Shown in pieces: positions 50,201-54,045 of a stretch of DNA of 64,000 bases (position 1 is the stretch's first letter; every line of letters begins with the position of its first letter). This stretch comes from Novipirellula herctigrandis (lineage in GTDB: Bacteria > Planctomycetota > Planctomycetia > Pirellulales > Pirellulaceae). The notes below the pieces were generated by a model. That model was not told the origin of the DNA. It was given only the letters and a program-made list of their open reading frames with translations, and made no database searches. The stretch is taken from assembly GCA_007859835.1 (NCBI GenBank), contig SJPJ01000001.1, positions 3,033,922 through 3,097,921 on the forward strand, read 5' to 3'. A program made the translations under genes and the position numbers.

Positions 50201-50796
50201 GCAGTATCGAAGCTGACTTGACTACCATCGCTTCCTTGGATGACAGTGCTGCCACCCGATTGACTGATCGACAGTGTGCCAGTGAATATGGAGAGATCAA
50301 CAGCACCGCCACCTGCATCAACGATGTTCGCATTACCCCATGCGTCGTGCAGATCAAAGGTGTCCGTGCCAGCCCCACCGCGCAACGTCGCCGATTTGCC
50401 TGCGATGTTTTTCAGCGTGATCGTGTCATTGCCACCTGCGGCATCAACGTCGACTCCCGTAATTGTCCCGACCGCAACCGAGACGATCTTTGGATCCGCA
50501 TCTAGATCCGTAAACCCGCTCGCCGTTATCGCGCTGTCGCTGGAGATGACAAACTTCCCGCTTGAAATCTCAACGGTGAAGTCATCATTGGTTGAGGCTT
50601 GACTCGCCACCACCAAAGTATCCGAAGCAAGCGTGACATCCGCGGCGAGTAATCGACGCAGTTCCAGTGACTCAAACTTTGATCGCCGACTACTAACACG
50701 ATTTCGCTTGCGCGTCTTCCGATTTGGTGATGACTTGCGAGATGTTGAATTGCTTGGTCGGAAACGCAGTTGCTGAAGCAATAGGTCGATATTCAT
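29218..50796 (-). CDS. Giant RTX/PPC repeat protein (about 7,192 residues)
   Basis: One uninterrupted frame of 21.6 kb. The ATG at 50796 was chosen; a longer form would need a TTG at 50868. The N-terminus is very basic and then has the planctomycete LEPR-XLL-like motif (LELRRLLAADV, residues 44-54). Approximate residue positions: hook-IN-like blocks about 617-1284; a GxGxGQ..TLTL..W motif seven times between 957 and 5536; a GDxV..G..YxI motif four times at about 2066-2673; RTX nonapeptides (GGxGxDxLxGG) at about 3118-3353, again spread through 5383-6843, and near the C-terminus; two PPC domains at 4604-4816; a PKD-like domain near 6890-6980. RTX repeats bind calcium on export, so it is probably a surface or secreted adhesin. 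No type I secretion genes are nearby and the C-terminus has no clear signal. Divergent from an outer-membrane protein gene. Confidence 0.9.
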   Translation of the reverse strand: MNIDLLLQQLRFRPSNSTSRKSSPNRKTRKRNRVSSRRSKFESLELRRLLAADVTLASDTLVVASQASTNDDFTVEISSGKFVISSDSAITASGFTDLDADPKIVSVAVGTITGVDVDAAGGNDTITLKNIAGKSATLRGGAGTDTFDLHDAWGNANIVDAGGGAVDLSIFTGTLSISQSGGSTVIQGSDGSQVSFDTASAFEVTPTVFDSSNGKTALNDGLDELSVLGDELTGQDRSGEKLTLLAGQSVGDFLPIGDILDEALAQPVAGYLASPGTSQPGVVGLVNTLNSLDGSSYTGPGNLTFTVDASGVISGDVLTVDLNVTATVTHSGIELELGDTVNGLDGQLDELLTSPSITADLIAGFQWDFHLGINAAGTPFFFADFTDDISVTAEIDDTSSSFEMEAGLLGLDVGAFGPGSSPSRIGLDFDATLDTSELNLLDGTNGGALDGVLRLSELQNPSRLNGFVQDASATALVDVDLYANATGVSGVTDSAAAHINFSDDVFDATAPIFSENLTSLGIPDFFNLNAASVLQVMQQFGGYLDVLSLKSLDNERLLIGESATIGDLVDVDGLYQDEFLRRIELPPHTGTTLLTEIVGQPESGDTLSTLLGTSDSTGPEFTITLRDGTSFDVNVDGVTTLGAVTDRIKTASPGTSKFDVVVNADGLLTMIDKTVGASDSDKFHVTPKQNGSAKDYTAAAKLGLTAVAEERDALSGGGKVYAIDVAPNPGANFSTLQQMLSLPTGGGVPLTTVGPMSYDAGTSTFSFSLDITKVFADSNDTLSLPDFGALGDLVTVDTVDLLNPTVTMHLPFELELTKVGFNTPLSETTKLSDLNLGTGVALVEGSDDIRVHVADGTTFAVNFDSNLADITLASLHGGAGVPTSGDSAAELTITVNDGTVFDVDLDATIDSTGNPPATLGDLVEAIQTAADLAASITGTVAAGAASNQLIDSSSPFGVTDRLVGRQVVVGDEILTITANTVDTLTLSGDWIAVPNAGDRYEIQSHLGGLVSLDNARGTLSLTDRIAPVGVPTFAVTGSAAAALGINDSAEQRTANGNETYVIENSLITLGDLITKIETAAADAGLSLSTSNSFSDAWDFGVQIADAGIVLVDRTSTALAITGTAETGAADDEWKDTGVFATFDPDALIGRVVEITSGTGTGQTLKIIANTADILTLESKWDTAPDATSSYKIANGLIVASLNDSGARVGLGLASTAIDQSSISSAMLFDGESGIVVRTNGTSAPDINVKLSGATPAFGVDLDGAGTPVTIKDFTDRIAAAAQSAGLTTAQFEVFTDSGTGVVSLIDRSEGGAVSTFSVSNTSGSFAATDLGLGNGVSKNVDFSTPVGSELDPEFVIELKTPVQVIGGDPLHGDTAAAHLHFVSNVTPTVQFDVDLEASGGSGSGLYGPITVDFSGLAINRPTSNVEASLTLDSATLHQLWGGLGNPFPWLVGDRVNFNNSLDLNLNLKPEPSITGVNSTLTTAFDVDITNLYDVRDGVEIVTPVMAGNDDVKSLLVAVEELTISDVFDYLDSVGDYLHTLQTQSNLADRLPGLSMSIGELFGFGDAFQSRIEELRDLPDAQRPESLQALSAQLSAPLTSASLVAALSFDAAGKDLMLDLHLDLDAVHEQLPVTLDLTALGLDLDSQGLQKVAAIVDTLKTSPLDVDADGTIDVLLGIDLSNPSAPSPYLSGASGAGSGTEASFDVRAINDDTLSFTALLGSLPVEVISGSFVLDSDGSGASAVPAAYTVDLQADANLTTPAQITAAASDTSTAVHVAGQMNASFDLAFPQQVVPTDAPNTVPFITVGVSDVDVPSTSGISSLSTNLIGGVGNWPTFDVLTQNFSLADSMEGFKLGFHDLFTKLDNVLDTSLLGQKLPLVGDQLAEAADFLLQMRDSVVDNLNLYGKSISVDSVRQGLFDAFGPGGFDWLQNDPASGDTVVNIEDVKLVTQTITVNGRELVVGVEYQLDLVAPPELLQAPVDLDLLLPGLGLKIDALADVLFGFKLPLSVGVSIADGVYIDVERANDLEISLEVALPSATVTMADDPRLTFTNPANAAPKITRDRGNWILDGFRVGHIIAVNDSDGNDGDYVIKTVDATGLELTLESTDAALVPTSTSNDRVVPEGPNSGIRIAVYDVSQTGAPTLTFTNVVENRTFSYPAFTEIPDAHYTIDLRDEISRSTGSWLEDGFVLGDTVTITGSSSNNGDYTILAIDPAGLKITVDKVLTNESTASAFVRREKPHGLSAHMGVLPFRVWDQTPSQSELSGTFVIDLLDPAVIGGNQRLALNDLIAAGSFPAVPAAGFTSAPLPDLLTITEKAGHELTVNPMSLLVETDLPPGAAFPPYRMQLDVTNWDWNVVNSLATENSTPSIAFNDVQFELVGFVRDFLGPSITRMSVALEAVDPLLVFLQSEAMPIVSLLFGKTSYVSAPGTFGGETEMGDFTGAATALRALANGGQPFERDTVSEFVSDLFSSKEFDDITLLPIMKLTGEAWIDLGRFVVNGAVARGQTGDLFDSDANSERAIGKIDDAPLRSTGSPDLEFTGTTISRQNVSITKNLSFSYGLLSGVTITGTGFDTSGFVKGDFLNVTAAGNYSGAYKITSVSANSLEAQPSFAIGFPGAASHNATLIGNVQTWESAGFQAGQTIRVTGGANAGTYTVVSVSDTVLAISGATFPNTGTTAKSAGVDIAVQNADGTRSGSILGQIAAIARDRNGTAQNAAQSFVATQLLPGNKKVEGIGGLTNKIINADHFQQGTGRTVEAIKLPIFEHSFGLLLGETSFDGRGEENSHLMSYSTPELTLILYHLQPLTWESTIGTLVNKAVAKVVGKPLDAYKYAQPFISLSFEARADYAMAFDTTGLERFGYTGNPDDIVDGFYFDDYEGVDPNPSAIGNLNVGAGNQSGAATGLGSKSASTRMDEAQVRILGGVGLGVFVDPFLVIAGGALKDFIQARVGFELSLFLGQDQNFNDPSGDGRVRANEFDVLTSFTQNYSAGTYAGDGTDAFDDGLRIEVRADVFASVKVGIFLSHGPGDFPLLPIGFKLIDIRVNLITIGFTIPVASTDFNPPSLGSVSGGVLTIAFQTGNNILYIGASSAPDASGRQNIVVSGHHFHQEFSNVSSITGTGGSGNDYVFVMENVLLSVTLDGGGGNDILVGGAGNDTLIGGAGNDSINGGRGNDVLWGDDIAGLLTGADILFGGDGRDHIRGGAGPDVIRGWRDEDEIEGGEGNDLIDGGTGNDVINGGVGIDIILGGLGRDTLRGDEGEDRIEGGRDADMIDGGDDSDVLLGGFGNDTIDGGAGEDVLLGERHNDLLQGGSQNDTLDGGEGSDQIKGGDGDDLIKSRSGNNILDGQKGDDTYQVVFVNGKAVSLTKVVESGPAEDTDVFVATGTLVADHFLLRASVSGSNAFVAMLTDPDHTKTDPAYDPAVQRINYLGVERIVVNGGLGNDHFAVDDTAAEITLNGEDGNDSFQFGQLFRSERNEVDANVSVDDVFATIETTRGFLSNGISSPMTVNGGLGNDRFTVFHNKAVLSLNGDAGDDQFEVRAFALVGSREPERARTDITGGAGADLVQYAVNAPVNINGGDGFDTLTVIGTEFGDDFVVTNSGVYGAGLTIDFTNIESLRVDGAEGNDRFFVKSTSVTFLTELFGGLGEDTFNMSGDTPPVVSNDLLGHSGIIANDVKFSNDLRYQDLKLFGVSANVADNDEPYVVIRTSGGSSIISETSATDSSLIDYYDVVLSRAPLLGFDVLVKALAPLPSPDRRELGALAFRLTSPARGSEEKADGSAVTLRFTAENWTIPQRVEIRADGETQTDTGLLFTRPELSEGVSFTYNDGAFEGKQSATINHLVVSAGATVEGQPLAVAESPTITIATNRAFYEFVGEDIRVTLADGITIQDRRIIDARLVDGNMQLTVDRSWLAGNQVPSSSSSYEMDLDGVSVTGNPLAAENATIAVTDPLDPTNPFLDSVDDLLGRQVTIVDGFGTGQSRFITGADSVIGLSGSKTGFYAPGTASFPFDLTQANQAVDVTSGGTLHLVVKGDFDYSTEYLTVAIDGVNVQTLFSGPEGRVYSPMRASIELSQTQLQTILNDGQLNLTFTPSVEVNNFDSWYGASSLSFNLEFTADATSATFNKGVLGDMRLTLDRGWNAGDAPTVDSKYQIRIDDSLIGKVTAIDEMPVSLPIDPSFPTALDTRTTFTDSTASFDAAEFGPEGLRGATIEIVGGPGAGQQRLVLGALNSTTLILNGDWRTNPVAGESLYRIARYDGLAVASVGVEINDNDEAGLIVDETKGLNTTISGSVVDDFDTTTAVIEGGDGDQLGEREVVRVKLARQPSAAVNVSLQFDGSQLVLQHVNGSPVSGNSLSFSTSNWNTFQSVVVIASHDLVREGFHTSLIKLVTTSADSDTALTRTDDFKIAINEPVEFVGLSQLPASISSVTYNGQTLDEYDPLVLAGTIGKPVWQSVSNKIVFHAGDDVTTVLGNDLHVTYTYTNPGFNDVFTQPVLVRISDADAPTVLVRESSGSTDVVEGAASFLTIEFSGASYADNSLIDRIVTVAGGTGAGQTAKIIRNTSTTLTLDQTWSVLPNNTSTLTISNESDNGISVPGNTTGNVSYVYERDAHSIHLVAGTSYTFDLEGSPTGSGTISDPYLRLYNDAGQLIASDDDAGVGYNSHIVFTPSVTGNYVLSAGGYSNRTGTYTLKTNFSADIPATTASPARLYAPGSAVSSVDSNGDQDWFKVMLSVGNHYTFDLEGTPTGKGTLSDPVLLLLDDDGVLITSSDDIDGAANRNSRITFTPTATSFYYLSAQGFSTNTGTYALAATVTPTVLTTVSTTVESFESDSYELVLTTRPDDGTGSGTGVVQVTVTPEITKTTRTGGVRTDAKQVAIYNLDGLPASRVMVDPTNSDNLIVTFNETNWDQPIHIGVRALDDAKVDGGDTKVFANGPNTLSEILGPVVVDGAGGDGSLVGIGPPEMLSHETNVKQKTGDVESVTGFDVKLQTLTADQLAALGLAADLSNVDELVGKTIEVVATRPTSDWLATFPSAMTGSPNDPVVGQFRLITAASLNNGKVVLTINERFGVGDDNVGSVTPGATSDVEVMLSREQRLKLGISDADDLLGRHLEVTDATGAKIGEAEILSATDDGNGNTTITVDGDFSGIAGAIDGFFIRSDDLIKSYAITSESLNFFVNETTSVDFMFIHDEDSPADSTGYLTANRLWGLNMGPDITIGGRMRAGGITYGNLEVLQLDLGSGNNDFHVLGTHSRPDDLATTTDETFQTWTFLNTGNDVYWPATNRQGDFVDVALDKDDVTGIVAGSVTSGANPTETEFAKIVDNTSPFGAANSLAGYKVTANNATGSVQTRTILGNTADTILLDGIWSDIPANGDSYEITNPADGAFAVNTQDGNDTLNASASTLGIVVFGGLGNDIITGGSGEDILFGDEGRVDYFGDDDGNGNHAIVTRLGTAPVPISGKATGDFGNSSIVLDANATFPIADGFDIGLQGLYVDINNGTGFLQTPRLITGNTGTLLDITPDFTETLDATSAYRISTFPEDQTDGVVREANLILTVNDLVGGNDVIMGGLSEDQIFGGAGDDDISGQHGDDILFGDTGVIDRMPMPNLNPSEKIVESLVDLVRTKSPSSGGSDLISGNDDDDIILGGFGTDYVNFDRAENPLIGEAGNDLILGDNGFADFDLTTNASVLVRIETNEPSDGSQDFITAGDGQKIIFGGAGDDSLLAGSDNLPDIVVGDEGFAIFDAVTGIRTHVSTTTLPVGGNDTITAGNALNLLFGGSGSDNITGGDTRDIIIGDNGEAMFDAAGNQLLIQTTDSAVGGDDTIHSGRGDDVVLGGAANDMIDGGAGLDSLLGDNGKLDFVVFDSDPTTLDQIITVDPTIGGIDTIFGREDNDIIIGGTAGDIIRGGSGYDVLFGDHAEIDFSRPVDRNVISRFITAADGGGDDNIDGEDDDDFVFGGQGNDTINGGAGQDDLVGGHNVPFGADGDDTIDGGDDEDVILGDNGIITRTLLSAQLGTWETYLAPFDSIVIRDIQPFDDRDLISGNDTLWGGGAMDIIRGQRGNDEIHGGDDDDEIIGGLGSDDIFGDAGQDFILADAGQILRDFNADGTPQFNSDGTWHRDLLTEEIGRVTDMIPMDPAGLENPPADLAARLLAADRIVLSSIQLPTGEKNVDYDSGQWQTVALLVDLVDADDDIVDAGTGNDIVLGQRGNDTIRGGSDNDTLIGDHGINMAPMETDLPQMVDSIRLIGVNSGADALSGIELDLPGFGQVIVPELVAEPGDLVAQRPRWDRVTTVNSNLSEIANLDQIKTTDDLRLVPAISLTPHFIGHVGELDGSDTLFGDAGADLLFGDKMLVASELATGLSPINAATDLATGAVAGVMYAFEGLALDQSVVRFEIDNLANTQQSIEIGNDTLEGGDGEDTLVGDSATYELPVVRNVPGAGTIAENAAVLQQHLVDLETIADDASQLVTIAHLGVIDRLLADAQATRPSLPAISGNAIDYVQHHKLVTGKDDLRGDNGEDTLIGGDAVIVAPLVTGTTADLPDTKVVLGMTSDEVEMLEIQLIEDARLQATDLADRRDARIFMIDDELANRTPLDRIAYVPSLDRELDNDKIAGGDGHDVVAGDFAVLATPLVLNAPTTSRELRDLDIHVELLLDQIANGDRDSVPSSFDTHVGRVRHAESTSDALSPEARHGSIDGRWEFGEDEISGDAGNDMLLGDNVSIVTPIMVNNVSQQVTLRRSAYQIGYRDDAMRTFTDNVALQKVSMDIAGDEIDGGTDDDLLMGAVGDDDLDGRDGNDTLLGGNGRDILRGGTGNNELRDDGSDYPRLDVNESLGEFGFSTMTPTTTQLLLDAAAGAESPAGWGIGASTTNPSGGGNGDPDAPTPPVPRTLAAMGQTTAVTGQPIMLSGSITDLPVGATPRLLWEVKDVGGNIVAVGSGSTFEFTPMTPGTYVATVIGSDDANGQGTTSLSIDIQETRVIPDVANPGKSILVVGGTTLRDNIRLNDVRRKPNSVEVRQQAGKGNWVKVVYDNISHIEVYGGDGDDDLTADRKLSIPVRLYGGAGNDKLRGGTGNDYLDGGAGDDRVFGETGNDVLIGGLGADRLDGGRDEDLLIGDQLGFNDAESLLSRWSNAGTSVADRMADLIGDLSTAITSDGAYDDLDGGKGNDWFFSQLSDRVRTNRRDQDVTTLF
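29250..29700 (-). repeat. C-terminal RTX block of the giant protein
   Basis: The coding DNA has degenerate 27-bp periodicity. It encodes GGDGDDDL, then after a beta strand GGAGNDKLRGGTGNDYLDGG and more nonapeptides, a helical spacer (about 45 residues), and a last DDLDGGKGND unit just before the end. Confidence 0.85.
30270..34650 (-). repeat. Long RTX region with interleaved GDNG modules
   Basis: About 1,460 residues. Nonapeptides are grouped in threes and fours, each group closed by a GD-x-G-x-x-x-F-D strand unit (LGDNGFADFD, VGDEGFAIFD, IGDNGEAMFD, LGDNGKLDF, FGDHAEIDF), then a variable loop and GGxDTI. This gives a higher-order period of about 60-70 residues over 32.7-34.1 kb, decaying towards the C-terminus. 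Confidence 0.8.
36350..36985 (-). repeat. Two tandem PPC domains of the giant protein
   Basis: Two adjacent beta-sandwich units share SYTFDLEG / YTFDLEG, then GTxSDPxLxLxxDxG, then SRITFTPT / SHIVFTPS and a closing GTYxL strand. These are bacterial pre-peptidase C-terminal domains, often calcium or surface binding. Confidence 0.85.
40740..41445 (-). repeat. Compact RTX nonapeptide block (about 235 residues)
   Basis: About 24 consecutive GGxGxDxhx nonapeptides (NDILVGGAGNDTLIGGAGND and onward to LDGQKGDDTY). It is the most regular RTX block in the protein and should fold as a calcium-loaded parallel beta roll. Confidence 0.9.
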
Positions 50797-51198
50797 CTCA
50801 GAAAAGTCCCAAATCCATTCGGGGTGATCGCCCACGCCCAGAAATTGTGGCGGGACAGTTCTCGGCAAATGTCGTCGTCAACTTGAGGCCAATTTCGACA
50901 AATCCCGTAAATGTTACTAGCGGATAAATAGTCGAACGGGTGGCACACCGCTAGACATCTATGGGTAAAAAACCAACGTGATTTACGCAATATTTTTTGC
51001 AACCGATCACTCTTGTGACAAAATCGCACACATGCTATTAGGGGGATGGAAACAAACAACAAGAGTGTCGTCAATTCGGAACATTCAGTTCGTCAACAAC
51101 GCGTCGGCACCAAGTTCTCGACGAAAATCACAGCATCGATTGGTCACACCTCGTTCTGCCGCCTTGAACAACAATCCCAAGATGGAGGGCTGTCAAAT
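50797..51198. other. 402-bp divergent intergenic region
   Basis: This lies between the giant gene and the outer-membrane protein gene and must hold the promoters of both. Apart from the nested inverted repeats at 50906-50987, no gene or RNA was recognised. Some of its right part may be coding if the outer-membrane protein starts at 51046. Confidence 0.5.
50906..50987. promoter_or_regulatory. Nested inverted repeats between divergent genes
   Basis: Two pairs of 7-bp inverted repeats are nested: CGTAAAT (50906-50912) with ATTTACG (50981-50987), and inside them CTAGCGG (50917-50923) with CCGCTAG (50948-50954). The position between the giant gene and the porin-like gene suits a shared operator. 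Both arms are perfect, but 7 bp can arise by chance. Confidence 0.35.
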
Positions 51199-52482
51199 AT
51201 GTCACCTAACACAACTGGCTTGCACTACATGCCATGGGCGTTTTCGAATTTTCGAGACAAACCATTTTGGCTAAATCGCGTCGCGTTTATCGCGTTGATC
51301 CTGGTGTCCTCCACTGCGTTTGCGCAAGACGGACCCTCATCCAATTCATCCAAGGAATTCGCGGGGTTGCTTACTGGCAATTCGAAGCATGCCTCGGATC
51401 CCTCCGCTCCAAATCCGATTGCCGAAACCGCGATAGCGAAGACGGGCTACGAAGTCGCCGAGCAACCCCACGCTGACATTTGGACTCAGGTCGCAGAGTT
51501 GAGGGAACTCGTTAATTCCCAAGAGTATGAGATCGCTTCTTTACGATCTCAACTGCAAACACCATTGACACAGAAGATGGCCCACAGTGGTAATCAATGG
51601 TTTGCGACCTACGAAAGCGTCATTGCCCAACCGATCCAAAACAACACGACCGGCCTAATTATCGAGACCGATAGCGGCTATTCTCACATCGCATTTCCAT
51701 GGCAGATGGAACATTCTCCGAGAGTCCAATTTGGCAAACAAAGCTTGGACGATTCCCTAGGATGGCGTGTTCGGTACTGGCAATTCCGGCATACGGAAGG
51801 TTTCGTTGCGAATGATGCGAATGGGTTGATCCCTTTAGGCAACGAAGCGACGGTCGGCTACCTTAGCGAAGACGGCGACATCACCGTTGGATTGGCGTTC
51901 ATTGAGGAGGGTGAGTTTAGGAGCAAAATTCGTACGGATGTGATCGATTGGGAAATGCAACGTCAGCTCGCTGACCCGCTCAACGTCTACGCGGGAATTC
52001 GTTACGCGAAACTCGCCCAAACGTATGTTGCGATGACGGACCAAGGCAATGCAAACTCGATTTCTGAGTTTCGCGGCATTGGTCCGACCGTGGCGATGCG
52101 TTTACAGCACAATCTGGCGCTGAAGCAATTGTCGCTATTCACGGAACTCCGCGGTTCCCTACTGTTTGGACACAAGAAGTTCTCGGTAGCTGACGATGCC
52201 AACAACCTTACGCAATCGATTGGAGATATCGACTTGAGGTCATTCCGCGATGGCGGCGACACGTTGTCGAGCAATGCTGAAATGCAGATCGGCATACGTT
52301 ACACTCCGAGTAACTGGATGTCGTTGACAGTTGCTTTCGAGGCCCAGCACTTCACAAATGTTGGCGGACCGAATCCAACGGGCGTCTTTACAGGCCCTGA
52401 CAGCGGTCTCAGTGGCGACAGTCCCATTGATGATTCGCTAAGCTTTATTGGCATTACCGTGGGCACTGAACTTCTGTGGTGA
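51199..52482 (+). CDS. Lpg1974-like outer-membrane beta-barrel protein
   Basis: The product is about 427 residues from ATG 51199 (preceded by ggagg at 51183); alternative starts are 51046 and 51229. A signal peptide runs through LNRVAFIALILVSSTAFA, cleaved before QDGPS. A short coiled coil follows (WTQVAELRELVNSQEYEIASLRSQL). The rest, from about residue 135, alternates polar and hydrophobic residues with aromatic girdles and ends LSFIGITVGTELLW, with the C-terminal aromatic typical of outer-membrane barrels. Segments LGWRVRYWQFRHTEG, VYAGIRYAKL and LSLFTELRGSLLFG resemble the Lpg1974 pore-forming family seen in planctomycetes. It may be a partner or anchor for the divergent giant protein; this is inferred from position only. 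Confidence 0.78.
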   Translation: MSPNTTGLHYMPWAFSNFRDKPFWLNRVAFIALILVSSTAFAQDGPSSNSSKEFAGLLTGNSKHASDPSAPNPIAETAIAKTGYEVAEQPHADIWTQVAELRELVNSQEYEIASLRSQLQTPLTQKMAHSGNQWFATYESVIAQPIQNNTTGLIIETDSGYSHIAFPWQMEHSPRVQFGKQSLDDSLGWRVRYWQFRHTEGFVANDANGLIPLGNEATVGYLSEDGDITVGLAFIEEGEFRSKIRTDVIDWEMQRQLADPLNVYAGIRYAKLAQTYVAMTDQGNANSISEFRGIGPTVAMRLQHNLALKQLSLFTELRGSLLFGHKKFSVADDANNLTQSIGDIDLRSFRDGGDTLSSNAEMQIGIRYTPSNWMSLTVAFEAQHFTNVGGPNPTGVFTGPDSGLSGDSPIDDSLSFIGITVGTELLW

Positions 52483-52513
52483 TTCGCGGCCCCAGCAAGG
52501 CCCTTTCAATGCA

Positions 52514-52870
52514 ATGAGCTCTCCGTCAATACAATGGGTGATTGATATTGCGGATCTCCTTTCGAAGTATTGCCGCTTCGACGATCCAACCTTGTTAGGA
52601 TTGGAGACGCTTTTGAACTTGCCTCAAGAGCCGAGCGATGCGGTGTGGATGCTCTGTATCGATGAAAAGAATGAGTGTTGGACAAATTCGACTTCGTTTT
52701 GATTGAGGCCGCTGCTAGTCATATTCCGCGAACCGTTTTCTGTTCAACTTACCGCAACCGGCTTACCTTTCATACAACCGGATGGGCCAATCACCTACGA
52801 CGTGAATCGAGTGGGGTTGATGTCCGAAGCCATGTCCAGGATTCGCCTCGAAGGCAAATTTTTGAAATAG
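52514..52870 (+). pseudogene. Small gene broken by an in-frame TGA
   Basis: One frame starts at ATG 52514 and runs 62 codons to a TGA at 52700-52702, then continues in the same frame for 55 more codons to TAG at 52868. Both halves read as ordinary protein (SIQWVIDIADLLSKYC and, after the stop, LVIFREPFSVQLTATGLPF and INPDG-type turns ending RIRLEGKFLK). The simplest reading is one nonsense change (for example CGA to TGA) in a gene for a protein of about 118 residues. I recognise no family. Selenocysteine is unlikely, because no SECIS-like hairpin was evident. Confidence 0.5.
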
Positions 52871-52972
52871 CGTATGGCGTAGCACACGTCATAATTCGCT
52901 ATAATTTGGGCGTAACCGGCCGCTTGCCTGCCAAATTTCAGTTCCCTCCCCGTCCCCCCCAAAGAGAATCCT

Positions 52973-53830
52973 GTGGTTAGTCGTATCCTACTTTGCATCA
53001 CGATTGCGATCATTCCATGTGCATCGTACTTGCATGCCGAAATCACAATCACGCCTGACGTCGTTTATGGCCATAAGTCTGGATTGGCGATGACGTTCGA
53101 TGTATTCCGCCCGACGGACAATGCAAATGGTGCCGGCGTGTTGTTCATGGTTAGTGGAGGTTGGTTTTCAAGTTGGTCTCCTCCGGAACAAACGCAGGGC
53201 ATGTTCAAGCCGCTAACCGATCAGGGCTTTACCGTCTTCGCTGTTCGACACGGCAGTAGCCCAAAGTTTTCGATTCCTGAGGCGGTCGCGGACGTTCGTC
53301 GTAGTGTTCGCTTCCTACGCAGCAACGCAGAACGGTTCAAAGTCGATCCCGAGCGATTAGGGGTTTACGGTTACAGCGCCGGCGGACATCTTTCGTTGAT
53401 GCTTGGCACTGCTTCGGACGAGGGAGATGAGAATGCACAAGACCCACTCGATAGGGTATCCGATCGTGTCGCCACCGTAGTCGCATTTGTTGCACCGACC
53501 GATTTGCGAATCATGGTCAACCATAATCCTAACCGCTTGCCTGCTTACGATCGATTTCCTGCGTTGAACCTGGACATGGAAAGTGCGAAAGCCGGTTCCC
53601 CGCTTGTTCACGTTACGCCCGACGATCCACCAACATTATTAATCGCTGGCGACAAAGATGACCTCGTTCCGATCTCGCACAGCCGCAACATTCAAGCCGC
53701 ATTTGAAGCGGCGAAAGTCAAGAGTCAACTCATTGAAGTCGCCGGCGCCGGACACGGATTCCAAGGCGAGGATGCCAGAAAATCAACCGAAGAAATGGTG
53801 AATTGGTTTAAGCTTCATCTCGCTCCGTAA
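52973..53830 (+). CDS. Exported alpha/beta hydrolase (esterase-like)
   Basis: A 285-residue protein starting at GTG 52973 behind aaagaga, with a signal peptide (ILLCITIAIIPCASYLHA, cleaved before EITIT). The alpha/beta hydrolase fold is clear: oxyanion strand LFMVSGGWFSSW, nucleophile elbow GVYGYSAGGHLSLML (G-x-S-x-G), acid in LLIAGDKDDLVPISHS and catalytic His in AGAGHGF. The layout matches BD-FAE/acetyl-xylan esterase-like exported hydrolases. It could remove ester groups from plant or algal glycans. It lies after a broken gene and has no obvious operon partner. Confidence 0.88.
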   Translation: MVSRILLCITIAIIPCASYLHAEITITPDVVYGHKSGLAMTFDVFRPTDNANGAGVLFMVSGGWFSSWSPPEQTQGMFKPLTDQGFTVFAVRHGSSPKFSIPEAVADVRRSVRFLRSNAERFKVDPERLGVYGYSAGGHLSLMLGTASDEGDENAQDPLDRVSDRVATVVAFVAPTDLRIMVNHNPNRLPAYDRFPALNLDMESAKAGSPLVHVTPDDPPTLLIAGDKDDLVPISHSRNIQAAFEAAKVKSQLIEVAGAGHGFQGEDARKSTEEMVNWFKLHLAP

Positions 53831-54045
53831 GTGATCCATACGAAGCAACATCCATGCCGACTTTGGGTTTCACATTGGCGGATGCTAAATAGAATCTTGT
53901 CCTACGGATGCCGATCCATTATTGGCGTCTTGAACGGTCCCGGCCGATGACTCAGTGGACGAGCAGCCCGAACCGAAAATTGCATCGATCGTTGCTTAGA
54001 ACATTGAAATTTAACGTACACGGCTAAATAGACCACAATCGGGAT

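Noticed and set aside
50797-50868. TTG start at 50868 for the giant protein
   Set aside because: The ATG at 50796 gives a more normal basic N-terminus with the LEPR-XLL-like motif near residue 44. The extra 24 residues have no clear role.
52700-52702. In-frame TGA as a selenocysteine codon
   Set aside because: No SECIS-like stem-loop could be seen directly downstream, the context is not a redox motif, and no selenoprotein family is recognised.
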